From contig NZ_RQIT01000019.1 in the NCBI RefSeq assembly GCF_003837805.1, positions 62,001 to 126,000 of the forward strand: DNA of 64,000 nucleotides. The letters are read 5' to 3'. This document shows, piece by piece, positions 23,514-31,134 of the stretch. The notes under the pieces were generated by a model. That model searched no databases, was not told the DNA's origin, and saw only the letters and a program-made list of their open reading frames with translations. Each line of letters opens with the position of its first letter. Position 1 is the stretch's first letter. The stretch is from Bradyrhizobium sp. RP6 (GTDB lineage: Bacteria; Pseudomonadota; Alphaproteobacteria; Rhizobiales; Xanthobacteraceae). The position numbers and the translations under genes are program-made.

Positions 23514-24914
23514 ATGCAAGATCTCTGGCGCCTGTCGGCCGCCGACCTCGTTACCCTCGTCAAATCCAAGAAGGTTTCCGCCAGGGAGGCTGCGCAGGCC
23601 GGCCTCGCGCGCCTGGATGCCGTCAATCCCCGCCTCAACGCGGTGATCGACCACCGGCCGGACGACGTCCTCAAACAGGCTGATGCCGTCGATGCCGCCA
23701 TCGCGCGCGGGGAGGATCCCGGTGTCCTCGCCGGCGTGCCCGTCACCATCAAGGCCAATGTCGACCAAGAAGGCTTTGCCACCACCAACGGCCTAAAGCT
23801 GCAGCGCGACGTGATCGCGCGCGAGGACAATCCGGTGGTCGCCAATTTTCGTAAATCGGGCGCCATTCTGCTCGGCCGCACCAATTGCCCGGCCTTCTCC
23901 TATCGCTGGTTCACCACCAACCTCATCCACGGCGACACCAAGAATCCCCGCGACTCCTCGCTGACCCCGGGCGGCTCGTCCGGCGGCGCCGGCTCGGCGG
24001 TCGCGGCCGGCATCGGCCACATTGCCCATGGCACCGACATCGCCGGCTCGATCCGCTATCCCGCCTATGCCTGCGGCGTCCACGGCCTGCGTCCGACGCT
24101 CGGCCGTATCCCCGCCTTCAATCCGGCGCTGCCGGAGCGCCCGATCGGGCCGCAGATCATGGCGGTCTCGGGACCGCTGGCGCGCACGGTCAACGACATC
24201 AGGATCTCGCTCGAGGCGATGTCAGCCCGCGACATCCGCGATCCCTGGTTCGTGCCGGCGCCGCTGGAAGGCCCCGCACGGGACAAGCGCGCCGCGCTCT
24301 GCCTCAACCCGGGCGGCCTTGCCACCACGCCGGAGGTGAAGGCCGCGGTCAGCGACGCCGGCAAGCGGCTCGAACGCGCCGGTTGGACCGTCGATGTGAT
24401 CGAGGACACGCCGCCGATGCGCGAGGCGGTGGAGTGGCAGATCAAGCTCTGGCTCGGCGACGGCTATGAGGCGCAGCTCGAAATGGCCGAGCGCGAGGGC
24501 GATCCCGGTGCGCTGGCCTGCCTGCGCGGCAACCGCGCCAGGGTCACCCCGATGGACCAGGCGAACTACGCCAAGGCGCTGACCCGAAGAGCCGCGCTGA
24601 CCCGCGAATGGATGTTGTTCTTCGAGAAGTACGCCGTGCTGCTGACGCCGGTCTCCGGCGAGCTGCCGTTCCCGGACCATCTCGACCGCAAGGATGACGA
24701 ATCCTTCAAGCGCGTCTGGGAGGCGCAGCTGCCGCAGATCGCCATTCCCTTCATGGGCCTGCCGGGTCTCGTGGTCTCCACCGGTCTCGTCGGCAAGGCC
24801 CCGGTCGGCGTGCACATCGTCTCCGGCCGCTACCGCGAAGACCTCTGCCTGCTCGCGGGCGAAGCGATCGAGGCCGGCGGCGTGCCGCCGTCGCCGATCG
24901 ATCCCGTGGGCTAG
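23514..24914 (+). CDS. Amidase signature family enzyme
   Basis: This 466-residue amidase has the catalytic Ser-cisSer-Lys set: K80 in GVPVTIKAN, S155/S156 in PGGSSGGAGSA and the nucleophile S179 in GTDIAGSIRYPA. It hydrolyses a carboxamide to acid and ammonia; the substrate (aryl or aliphatic amide, or a peptide amide) cannot be told. The length is usual for the family and no signal peptide is seen, so it is cytosolic. The glutathione peroxidase gene follows after two bases, and a DUF3297 gene after that, so the three may be co-transcribed. Confidence 0.92.
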   Translation: MQDLWRLSAADLVTLVKSKKVSAREAAQAGLARLDAVNPRLNAVIDHRPDDVLKQADAVDAAIARGEDPGVLAGVPVTIKANVDQEGFATTNGLKLQRDVIAREDNPVVANFRKSGAILLGRTNCPAFSYRWFTTNLIHGDTKNPRDSSLTPGGSSGGAGSAVAAGIGHIAHGTDIAGSIRYPAYACGVHGLRPTLGRIPAFNPALPERPIGPQIMAVSGPLARTVNDIRISLEAMSARDIRDPWFVPAPLEGPARDKRAALCLNPGGLATTPEVKAAVSDAGKRLERAGWTVDVIEDTPPMREAVEWQIKLWLGDGYEAQLEMAEREGDPGALACLRGNRARVTPMDQANYAKALTRRAALTREWMLFFEKYAVLLTPVSGELPFPDHLDRKDDESFKRVWEAQLPQIAIPFMGLPGLVVSTGLVGKAPVGVHIVSGRYREDLCLLAGEAIEAGGVPPSPIDPVG

Positions 24915-24916
24915 CG

Positions 24917-25393
24917 ATGACCGCCATTTACGACTTCAAGGCCAACTCGCTTGCCGGCGAGGAGGTGCCGATGAGGCATTTCGAGGGGCGGGTGTTGCTG
25001 ATCGTCAACACCGCGAGCAAATGCGGCTTCACGCCGCAATATCGCGGCCTCGAGGATCTCTACCGCGATCTCTCGCCGCGCGGCTTTTCCGTGCTCGGCT
25101 TTCCCTGCAATCAGTTCGGGGCGCAGGAGCCGGGCCGGGCGAGCGAGATCCAGGAGTTCTGCTCGACCAATTACGACGTCACCTTTCCCCTGTTCGAGAA
25201 GATCGACGTCAACGGCGCCAATGCGCATCCTCTCTATGAGTACCTGAAACGTCAGCGATCCGGCCTCTTGGGCGCCTCCATCAAATGGAATTTCACCAAA
25301 TTCCTGGTGGATCGTGCCGGCAAGGTGGTCGCGCGCTACGCGCCGACCGCACGGCCCGAAGGATTGCGACGACAAATCGAGACCCTGTTGTGA
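24917..25393 (+). CDS. Glutathione peroxidase-like thiol peroxidase
   Basis: This 158-residue peroxidase has the active-site motif NTASKCGFTPQY with peroxidatic C36, the GFPCNQFGAQEPG segment with Gln, and KWNFTKFLVD supplying the Trp and Asn of the tetrad. It is a Cys (not selenocysteine) type enzyme, which usually uses thioredoxin to reduce lipid and hydrogen peroxides in the cytosol. The start is two bases after the amidase stop, and the DUF3297 gene begins 11 bases after its end. Confidence 0.93.
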   Translation: MTAIYDFKANSLAGEEVPMRHFEGRVLLIVNTASKCGFTPQYRGLEDLYRDLSPRGFSVLGFPCNQFGAQEPGRASEIQEFCSTNYDVTFPLFEKIDVNGANAHPLYEYLKRQRSGLLGASIKWNFTKFLVDRAGKVVARYAPTARPEGLRRQIETLL

Positions 25394-25404
25394 GCGAGAC
25401 AATC

Positions 25405-25647
25405 ATGAGCGACGAATTTCCGGACCGCCTGTCGGTCGACCCGAACAGCCCCTACTACAATGCCGACATTCTGGCGCGCGACGTCGGCATCCGCTTCAAG
25501 GGCATCGAGAAGACCAATGTCGAGGAGTACTGCATCAGCGAAGGCTGGGTCCGCGTCACCGCGGGCAACGCCAAGGACCGCCACGGCAACCCGCTGACCA
25601 TCAAGGTGCACGGACCCGTGGAGCCGTATTTCAGGGATAAGAAATAG
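25405..25647 (+). CDS. DUF3297 family protein
   Basis: This 80-residue protein (MSDEFPDRLSVDPNSPYYN ... VHGPVEPYFRDKK) matches the short DUF3297 family of proteobacteria; no function is known. The start ATG is 11 bases after the glutathione peroxidase stop with GTGAGCGAGAC between, so it is probably the last gene of that operon. A family A repeat begins 29 bases after the stop. Confidence 0.85.
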   Translation: MSDEFPDRLSVDPNSPYYNADILARDVGIRFKGIEKTNVEEYCISEGWVRVTAGNAKDRHGNPLTIKVHGPVEPYFRDKK

Positions 25648-25676
25648 CTTGAGCTGAGCGCGCGCCTCTCTCTCCT

Positions 25677-25762
25677 CGTCATTGCGAGCGAAGCGACGCA
25701 ATCCAGAATCTTTCCGCCGAGGCAGTCTGGATTGCTTCGTCGCTTCGCTCCTCGCAATGACG
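25677..25762. repeat. Palindromic intergenic repeat, family A, copy 2
   Basis: It starts CGTCATTGCGAG and ends CTCGCAATGACG with an inner GCAATCCAGA / TCTGGATTGC pair. It lies 26 bases upstream of the D-tartrate dehydratase start; another copy lies just after that gene. Confidence 0.86.
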
Positions 25763-25788
25763 ACAATAACCACCGAAAGCCCAACCCC

Positions 25789-26958
25789 ATGTCCGTCCGC
25801 ATCGTCGACGTCCGCGAGATCACCAAGCCGATCTCATCGCCGATCCGCAATGCCTATATCGACTTCACGAAGATGACGACGAGCCTCGTCGCCGTCGTCA
25901 CCGATGTCATGCGCGACGGCAAGCGCGTCGTCGGCTACGGCTTCAACTCCAACGGCCGCTACGGGCAGGGCGGCCTGATCCGCGAGCGCTTCGCCGCGCG
26001 CATCCTCGAAGCCGATCCGAAGTCGCTGCTGGATGACGCCGGCGACAATCTCGACCCCGACAAGGTCTGGGCCGCGATGATGGCCAACGAGAAGCCGGGT
26101 GGACATGGCGAGCGCTCCGTCGCGGTCGGCACCATCGACATGGCGGTGTGGGATGCGGTGGCCAAGATCGCGGGCAAGCCGCTGTTTCGCCTGCTCGCCG
26201 AACGTCACGGCGTGACCGCCGATCCGCGCGTTTTCGTCTACGCCGCCGGCGGCTATTACTATCCCGGCAAGGGCCTGTCGATGCTGCGCGGCGAGATGCG
26301 CGGCTATCTCGATCGCGGCTACAACGTCGTGAAGATGAAGATCGGCGGCGCTCCGATCGAGGAAGACCGTAAGCGCATCGAGGCTGTGCTGGAAGAGATC
26401 GGCAAGGACGCGCAGCTCGCCGTCGATGCCAACGGCCGCTTCGACTTGGAGACGGCGATTGCCTACGCCAAGATGCTGCGGGACTATCCGCTGTTCTGGT
26501 ATGAGGAGGCCGGCGATCCCCTCGACTACGCGCTGCAGGCCGCGCTCGCCGAATTCTATCCGGGCCCGATGGCGACAGGCGAAAACCTGTTCAGCCACCA
26601 GGACGCCCGCAATCTCATCCGCTACGGGGGAATGCGACCCGACCGCGACTGGTTGCAATTCGATTGCGCACTGTCCTATGGCCTGTGCGAATACCAGCGC
26701 ACGCTTGAAGTCCTGAAGACCCACGGCTGGTCACCCAGCCGCTGCATCCCGCATGGCGGCCACCAGATGTCGCTCAACATCGCCGCCGGCCTCGGTCTCG
26801 GCGGTAACGAGAGCTACCCCGACCTGTTCCAGCCCTACGGCGGCTTCCCCGACGGTGTGCGTGTCGAGAACGGCCACATCACCATGCCCGACCTTCCCGG
26901 CATCGGCTTCGAAGGCAAGTCGGATCTCTACAAGGAGATGAAGGCGCTGGCGGAGTAG
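25789..26958 (+). CDS. tarD: D-tartrate dehydratase (enolase superfamily)
   Basis: This 389-residue enzyme dehydrates D-(-)-tartrate to oxaloacetate. The catalytic residues sit at the numbers reported for the Bradyrhizobium enzyme: K182 and K184 in VVKMKIGG, metal ligands D213, E239 and E265, and H322 in IPHGGHQMS. The sequence beginning MSVRIVDVREITKPISS matches my memory of that protein closely along its length. No tartrate transporter or regulator is adjacent. The gene stands alone, bracketed by two family A repeats 26 bases before its start and 15 bases after its end. Confidence 0.95.
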   Translation: MSVRIVDVREITKPISSPIRNAYIDFTKMTTSLVAVVTDVMRDGKRVVGYGFNSNGRYGQGGLIRERFAARILEADPKSLLDDAGDNLDPDKVWAAMMANEKPGGHGERSVAVGTIDMAVWDAVAKIAGKPLFRLLAERHGVTADPRVFVYAAGGYYYPGKGLSMLRGEMRGYLDRGYNVVKMKIGGAPIEEDRKRIEAVLEEIGKDAQLAVDANGRFDLETAIAYAKMLRDYPLFWYEEAGDPLDYALQAALAEFYPGPMATGENLFSHQDARNLIRYGGMRPDRDWLQFDCALSYGLCEYQRTLEVLKTHGWSPSRCIPHGGHQMSLNIAAGLGLGGNESYPDLFQPYGGFPDGVRVENGHITMPDLPGIGFEGKSDLYKEMKALAE

Positions 26959-26973
26959 CCCGGCAACAAATTC

Positions 26974-27060
26974 CGTTATTGCGAGCGCAGCGAAGCAATC
27001 CAGAGTCTTTCCGCGGCGGCAGTCTGGATTGCTTCGTCGCAAGGGCCCCTCGCAATGACG
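26974..27060. repeat. Palindromic intergenic repeat, family A, copy 3
   Basis: It starts CGTTATTGCGAG (one base off the usual start) and ends CTCGCAATGACG, with inner GAAGCAATCCAGA / TCTGGATTGCTTC. It lies between the convergent tarD and malonyl-CoA decarboxylase genes, where a bidirectional hairpin could end both transcripts. Confidence 0.86.
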
Positions 27061-27081
27061 GTCGGGTGCGAGCTGTGCCCC

Positions 27082-28434
27082 CTACGACAATCGCATATCC
27101 AGCAGCCTTCGTCCTTCGCTCTTCAGCAGCTTCTTCACAGCGCTCGACGCGACCACCTCGCCGTCATTGGCATAGGCCTCGTGGTTCTTCTCGATGTCGT
27201 CGAGGCGGTAGAGGTAGTTGACCATGATGCCCGCCGACTCGCGCAGGCCCTTCGGCGAGAGGTCCCCTAACCAGTTGATGCGCTCGAGCCTTGCGCCGTT
27301 GCCGAGATGGAAGCGGGCGACGGAATCGATCAGCCGGCCCTTCGGCGTGCGCGCCTTGAGGAAATAGTGCGCGGCGAGGGGCTCCAGCACGCTGCGCAGC
27401 AGCGCCGCCGTCTCCGGGCTCTCGAACCATTTGGGCTCGTCGAGACGCTTCAGCACCTCGCGGTCCTCGTCCGACAGCGGCAAGTCCTTGTCCTGCCTCA
27501 CCCAGGCCATGAAGCCGGGCACCGGAGACAGCGTCACGAAGGTGTCGAGCTTCGGCAGTTCGCGGCGCAACTCTTCCACCACCTGCTTGATCAGGAAGCT
27601 GCCGAAGGAGATGCCGCCAAGGCCGCGCTGGGTGTTGGAGATCGAATAGAACACGGCGGTGCGCGCGCGCTCGATCGGCAGATGCTGGCGGTCGACCGCA
27701 AGCAAGGGCGCGATCGCGCCCGGCATCGTCTCGGTCAGCGCCACCTCGACGAAGATCAGGGGTTCGTCGACCATCGCAGGATGGAAGAAGGCGTAGCAGC
27801 GGCGGTCGACCGGATCGATGCGGCGCCGCAGGTCGTCCCAGTCGCTGATCTCATGCACGGCTTCGTAGCGGATGATCTTTTCGAGGATGTTGGCCGGGGT
27901 CGACCAGTCGATCCTGCGCAGCACGAGAAACCCCCTGTTGAACCACGAAGAGAGAAGGTGCGAGACGTCGCGGTCGAGCGCGGCGAGATCGGTGTGCCCG
28001 TTCATCATGCCGAGCAAATCGGCGCGCATGTTGACGAGATCGCCGGTGCCGCCCGGCGCGCGGTTGAGACGGCGGATCAGCTCCTGCCGCCGCGGCTCGG
28101 AAGCGAAGTGCAACGAGCTCGCATCCTCGTCGCTCGGCTTGGCGCGCCATTGCTCGATCGCCTTGGACAGGCGCTCCCGATCGGGGCCGAAATCGCGCAC
28201 CAGTCCCTCGAAGAAGGCGCGGCGTCCCGCCGCATCCAGCTCGCGGTAGATGTCGAGCACCTCGCGCGCCATCGCGGTGCCGGAGGCTTCGCCCCGGCCC
28301 GACAGCAACGCATCGCATAGCTCGATCAGCCCATCGGCATCCCGCTTGGTGTCGGCGGAGTCCCCGCGGCGAAGCAGCGTGCGGCCGCGCTCGGAGATGG
28401 TGGCGAGCAGGTCGGAGAAGAAGGCATTGGCCAT
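27082..28434 (-). CDS. mcd: Malonyl-CoA decarboxylase
   Basis: This 450-residue protein has the helical N-terminal domain (about 1-180) and the GNAT-like catalytic C-terminal domain of malonyl-CoA decarboxylase, with FVTLSPVPGFMAWV supplying the Ser and GISFGSFLIKQVVEELR and AHYFLKARTPKGR further conserved stretches. It converts malonyl-CoA to acetyl-CoA and CO2. In rhizobia the gene (matA/mcd) is often next to malonyl-CoA synthetase matB for malonate use; matB is not seen here, so this copy may instead clear malonyl-CoA. No organelle signal is present and it should be cytosolic. Confidence 0.93.
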   Translation of the reverse strand: MANAFFSDLLATISERGRTLLRRGDSADTKRDADGLIELCDALLSGRGEASGTAMAREVLDIYRELDAAGRRAFFEGLVRDFGPDRERLSKAIEQWRAKPSDEDASSLHFASEPRRQELIRRLNRAPGGTGDLVNMRADLLGMMNGHTDLAALDRDVSHLLSSWFNRGFLVLRRIDWSTPANILEKIIRYEAVHEISDWDDLRRRIDPVDRRCYAFFHPAMVDEPLIFVEVALTETMPGAIAPLLAVDRQHLPIERARTAVFYSISNTQRGLGGISFGSFLIKQVVEELRRELPKLDTFVTLSPVPGFMAWVRQDKDLPLSDEDREVLKRLDEPKWFESPETAALLRSVLEPLAAHYFLKARTPKGRLIDSVARFHLGNGARLERINWLGDLSPKGLRESAGIMVNYLYRLDDIEKNHEAYANDGEVVASSAVKKLLKSEGRRLLDMRLS

Positions 28435-28628
28435 CTGGACTTTTCAATTCCGGTTTGTGCGTTGTCGAAGCTTACACGGGATTTAGGCGGAAGCCGATCA
28501 CAATCAAGCGTCATTTTGATGGTGTGGCACGTCTCGTCAGTCTCTTTGGTCATGGCAGGGCTTGACCGGCCATCCATTCCAATTGCAAAGCCTTTTGCGA
28601 AGGGATGGACACGCCCGCGTGTGACGAG

Positions 28629-29429
28629 CTAACCCTTCCCCGCAAACTCCGTCGGCGTGCGTCCCGTCACCTGACGGAACGCGGCCGAGAACGCCGGCAC
28701 GCTGGCATAGCCGAGCTGGGTGGCGAGCTGCTTCACCGACACGCTCGCATCCGTCGACAGCCGCTGGATCGCGGAGGCGATGCGGGCGCGCTGGCACCAG
28801 CTCTTGAAGCTCAGCTGCGTCTCGCTCGAAAACAACCGCGACAGCGTGCGCGCGGAGGTGCCGACCTCGCGCGCCAGGGTGTCGATGTCGTGCAGGCCGG
28901 TGGGGTCGTCAAGCACGATCATGGCGGCACGGCGGCAGCGCGGCTCGCGCGGCAGCGGCACGAAGGTCGCGGAATCCTCGGCCTGGTGCAATTCCAGCAT
29001 CACGAGGCGCACCAATAGTTCGGTGCGCTCCTCGGTGTTGCGCGCGTCGAACAGCGCGAGGATCGCCTGGTGCAGCAGCGGCGACACCCGCACCACGAAC
29101 TCCCTGGTCAACCCCTCATAGCGCTGCTCGCGCTTCAGCCAGGCGAGGTCGAAATACAGCGTGCGCATCTCGATGTCGGCAAGCAGGTCGAGGGCATGCT
29201 CGAGCCCGGCCGGCACCCAGACCGCGCGGTCCGGCGGCACCAGCCAGCGTCCCTCAGGCGTCGTCACCTGCATGGTGCCGCGTGCCGCATAGATCAGCTG
29301 CGCCTCGCGGTGCAAATGCGGGTCGATCCGCAGGCCCTTGGGATAGTCACGCGCGACCAGGTGCACGCCCGAGGGCGAGCGATGGTTGCTGCGGACCTCC
29401 CGCAGGATTGGCGTTTCCAAGACAGTCAT
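28629..29429 (-). CDS. AraC family regulator with cupin sensor domain
   Basis: This 266-residue regulator has an N-terminal cupin domain (DPHLHREAQLIYAARG and PPDRAVWVPAGLEHAL) and a C-terminal double HTH: LAREVGTSARTLSRLF then LATQLGYASVPAFSAAFRQVTGRTP. The ATG at 29429 follows GGGGTG; a GTG three codons upstream is less likely. The gene is divergent from an MFS transporter with 60 bases between the starts, a common pairing in which the AraC protein controls the exporter or importer in response to its substrate. The ligand is unknown. Confidence 0.9.
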   Translation of the reverse strand: MTVLETPILREVRSNHRSPSGVHLVARDYPKGLRIDPHLHREAQLIYAARGTMQVTTPEGRWLVPPDRAVWVPAGLEHALDLLADIEMRTLYFDLAWLKREQRYEGLTREFVVRVSPLLHQAILALFDARNTEERTELLVRLVMLELHQAEDSATFVPLPREPRCRRAAMIVLDDPTGLHDIDTLAREVGTSARTLSRLFSSETQLSFKSWCQRARIASAIQRLSTDASVSVKQLATQLGYASVPAFSAAFRQVTGRTPTEFAGKG

Positions 29430-29489
29430 TGGCGGCACCCCGTCATGGGGAGGACATATAACTCATTTCGGAGCAGGAGAGGATTCGGA

Positions 29490-30662
29490 ATGAACAGCCC
29501 CAGCCGGGTGATCGGTTTCGTCAACGCAGGCCATTTCATCGACCATTATTCGATGCTGATCTTCGCCGCCGCCGTCATCATCATGGGGCCGGCGCTCGGC
29601 ATGGCCTATTCGGAACTCCTGCCTTACGCGACGCCGGGCTTCGTCGCCTTCGGCGCGGGCTCGCTGCTGACCGGCTGGCTCGGCGACCGCTGGAGCCGCC
29701 GCCACATGATGCTGATCTTCTTCGTCGGCATCGGCGCCTCCATGATCGCGGTCGGCTTCGTGCAGACGCCCGCGCAGCTCGGCGCGGCGCTGCTTGCGAT
29801 CGGCATCTTCGCCTCGATCTATCACCCCGTCGGCACGGCGATGATCGTGTCCTATGCCGAGAAGCTCGGCCGCGAGATGGGGCTGAACGGCGTCTGGGGC
29901 AATCTCGGCGTCGCCTCCTCGGCGTTGGTCACCGGCGTGATCGGCCAGTATCTCGGCTGGCGATCCGCCTTCATCGTTCCCGGTGTCGTCACGATCCTGA
30001 TCGGCATCGCGTTCGCAATGACGGTCGTGCACGAGGACCGCAAGGGTTCGAAGCAGGCGGCAGCGCAGGCTCGCGTCGCCAGGCAGGACATGTGGCGCGT
30101 GGTCCTGGCCCTGCTGATCGTGGTGATCGCGATCTCCACGACATTCAACGCGGTCACCGTGGCGCTGCCAAAACTGTTTGCGGAGCGGCTCGCGGACCTC
30201 ACGAGGAGCCCGGCGCTGCTCGGCGTCATCGCCGCCTGCGTCTACGTGTTCGGCGCGATGACCCAGTACACGATCGGCCGGCTGCTCGACCGCTACTCGC
30301 TGAAGACGGTGGCGTTGCCGCTGTCCTTCATGCTGGCGCCGTTCCTCTATCTGGCCGCCAGCCTGAGCAATCTGCCGCTGATCCTGGTCTCGATCGGCAT
30401 CGTCATGGGCGCGTTCGGGCAGGTCACGGTGAACGATGCCATGGTCGGCAAGTACACCACCGAGGAGTGGCGCTCGCGCGCCTACGCGGTGCGCTATTTC
30501 GTTGGCTTCACCGCGGCCGGCGCCTCCGTCGGGCTCGTCGCATGGCTGTACGAGCAGGGCGGCTTCGTCACCATGCTGCACGCCTTCGCCGCCCTATGCC
30601 TGTTCGCGATCGCCGCCGCGCTGATCCTGCCGCGCGAGATCAGGACGCCGCAGACGGTGTGA
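29490..30662 (+). CDS. MFS transporter
   Basis: This 390-residue inner-membrane protein has about 12 hydrophobic helices and the MFS motif between helices 2 and 3, seen as GWLGDRWSRRHMML. The middle loop is basic (HEDRKGSKQAAAQ) as usual. AGGAGAGG precedes the ATG. It is divergent from the AraC gene and probably its target. The substrate is not evident; the sequence suggests a drug/metabolite or fosmidomycin-resistance-like exporter subgroup, but this is weak. Confidence 0.88.
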   Translation: MNSPSRVIGFVNAGHFIDHYSMLIFAAAVIIMGPALGMAYSELLPYATPGFVAFGAGSLLTGWLGDRWSRRHMMLIFFVGIGASMIAVGFVQTPAQLGAALLAIGIFASIYHPVGTAMIVSYAEKLGREMGLNGVWGNLGVASSALVTGVIGQYLGWRSAFIVPGVVTILIGIAFAMTVVHEDRKGSKQAAAQARVARQDMWRVVLALLIVVIAISTTFNAVTVALPKLFAERLADLTRSPALLGVIAACVYVFGAMTQYTIGRLLDRYSLKTVALPLSFMLAPFLYLAASLSNLPLILVSIGIVMGAFGQVTVNDAMVGKYTTEEWRSRAYAVRYFVGFTAAGASVGLVAWLYEQGGFVTMLHAFAALCLFAIAAALILPREIRTPQTV

Positions 30663-30677
30663 GCGCGGCGGTCTCGT

Positions 30678-30748
30678 GTCCCGGACACGCTGCAACGCTC
30701 CCGGCGATGCGAAGCATCGTCCGGTGCGTTGCGGCGCAGAGCCGGGAC
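30678..30748. repeat. GTCCCGG ... CCGGGAC hairpin repeat
   Basis: The outer arms GTCCCGG and CCGGGAC, the inner arms CTGCAACGC / GCGTTGCGG and the central GATGCGAAGCATC form a long stem. This is a second repeat type, different from families A and B, of a kind familiar from Bradyrhizobium intergenic DNA. It starts 15 bases after the MFS stop codon. Confidence 0.68.
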
Positions 30749-30770
30749 CCGGAGGCCGCTCTCTCCGCCC

Positions 30771-30850
30771 CGTCATTGCGAGCGCAGCGAAGCAACCCAG
30801 AGGCCCTCCGCGGAGACAGTCTGGATTATTTTGCTGCGCTCGCAATGACG
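30771..30850. repeat. Palindromic intergenic repeat, family A, copy 4
   Basis: It starts CGTCATTGCGAG, ends CTCGCAATGACG and has inner GAAGCAACCCAGA / TCTGGATTATTTTGC arms with several mismatches. It directly follows the GTCCCGG element, so two repeat types are stacked here. Confidence 0.85.
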
Positions 30851-31134
30851 GGGGATGTGGCAGGCGGCAGGGCCTGCGGTGTTACTCCCCCCGGTGCCTG
30901 CCGATCATGCCATTCTGCCAGTGTTTTGCCCGACGGAGCAAGTTGATTCGGCAAGGTCGAAATTTGTGGGGCCTTTCAAGCCCATCTCTACTGTGCATGG
31001 GGTTGTTTTCGCACTTTTCGTTTCGATCCTCCCACTCCCGCCGCGAGAGCTTGGAACTCCCTTCGCCTCCGGCGGGTTCTATCTCTGTCGCCGCGGCACC
31101 TCGCCGGGGCAGATGAAGGGGGAAGAACACCTGC

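Larger units (their letters stand above)
30663..31134. other. Intergenic region with two structured repeats
   Basis: These 472 bases between the MFS and antiporter genes carry a GTCCCGG/CCGGGAC hairpin element (30678-30748) and a family A repeat (30771-30850). The remaining 280 bases hold no gene I can support. GGAAC followed 17 bases later by GGTT (near 31052) is only a partial EcfG match. Confidence 0.6.

Noticed and set aside
31052..31077. GGAAC-N17-GGTT before the antiporter gene as an EcfG promoter
   Set aside because: The second box mismatches the invariant C of CGTT; too weak to call.
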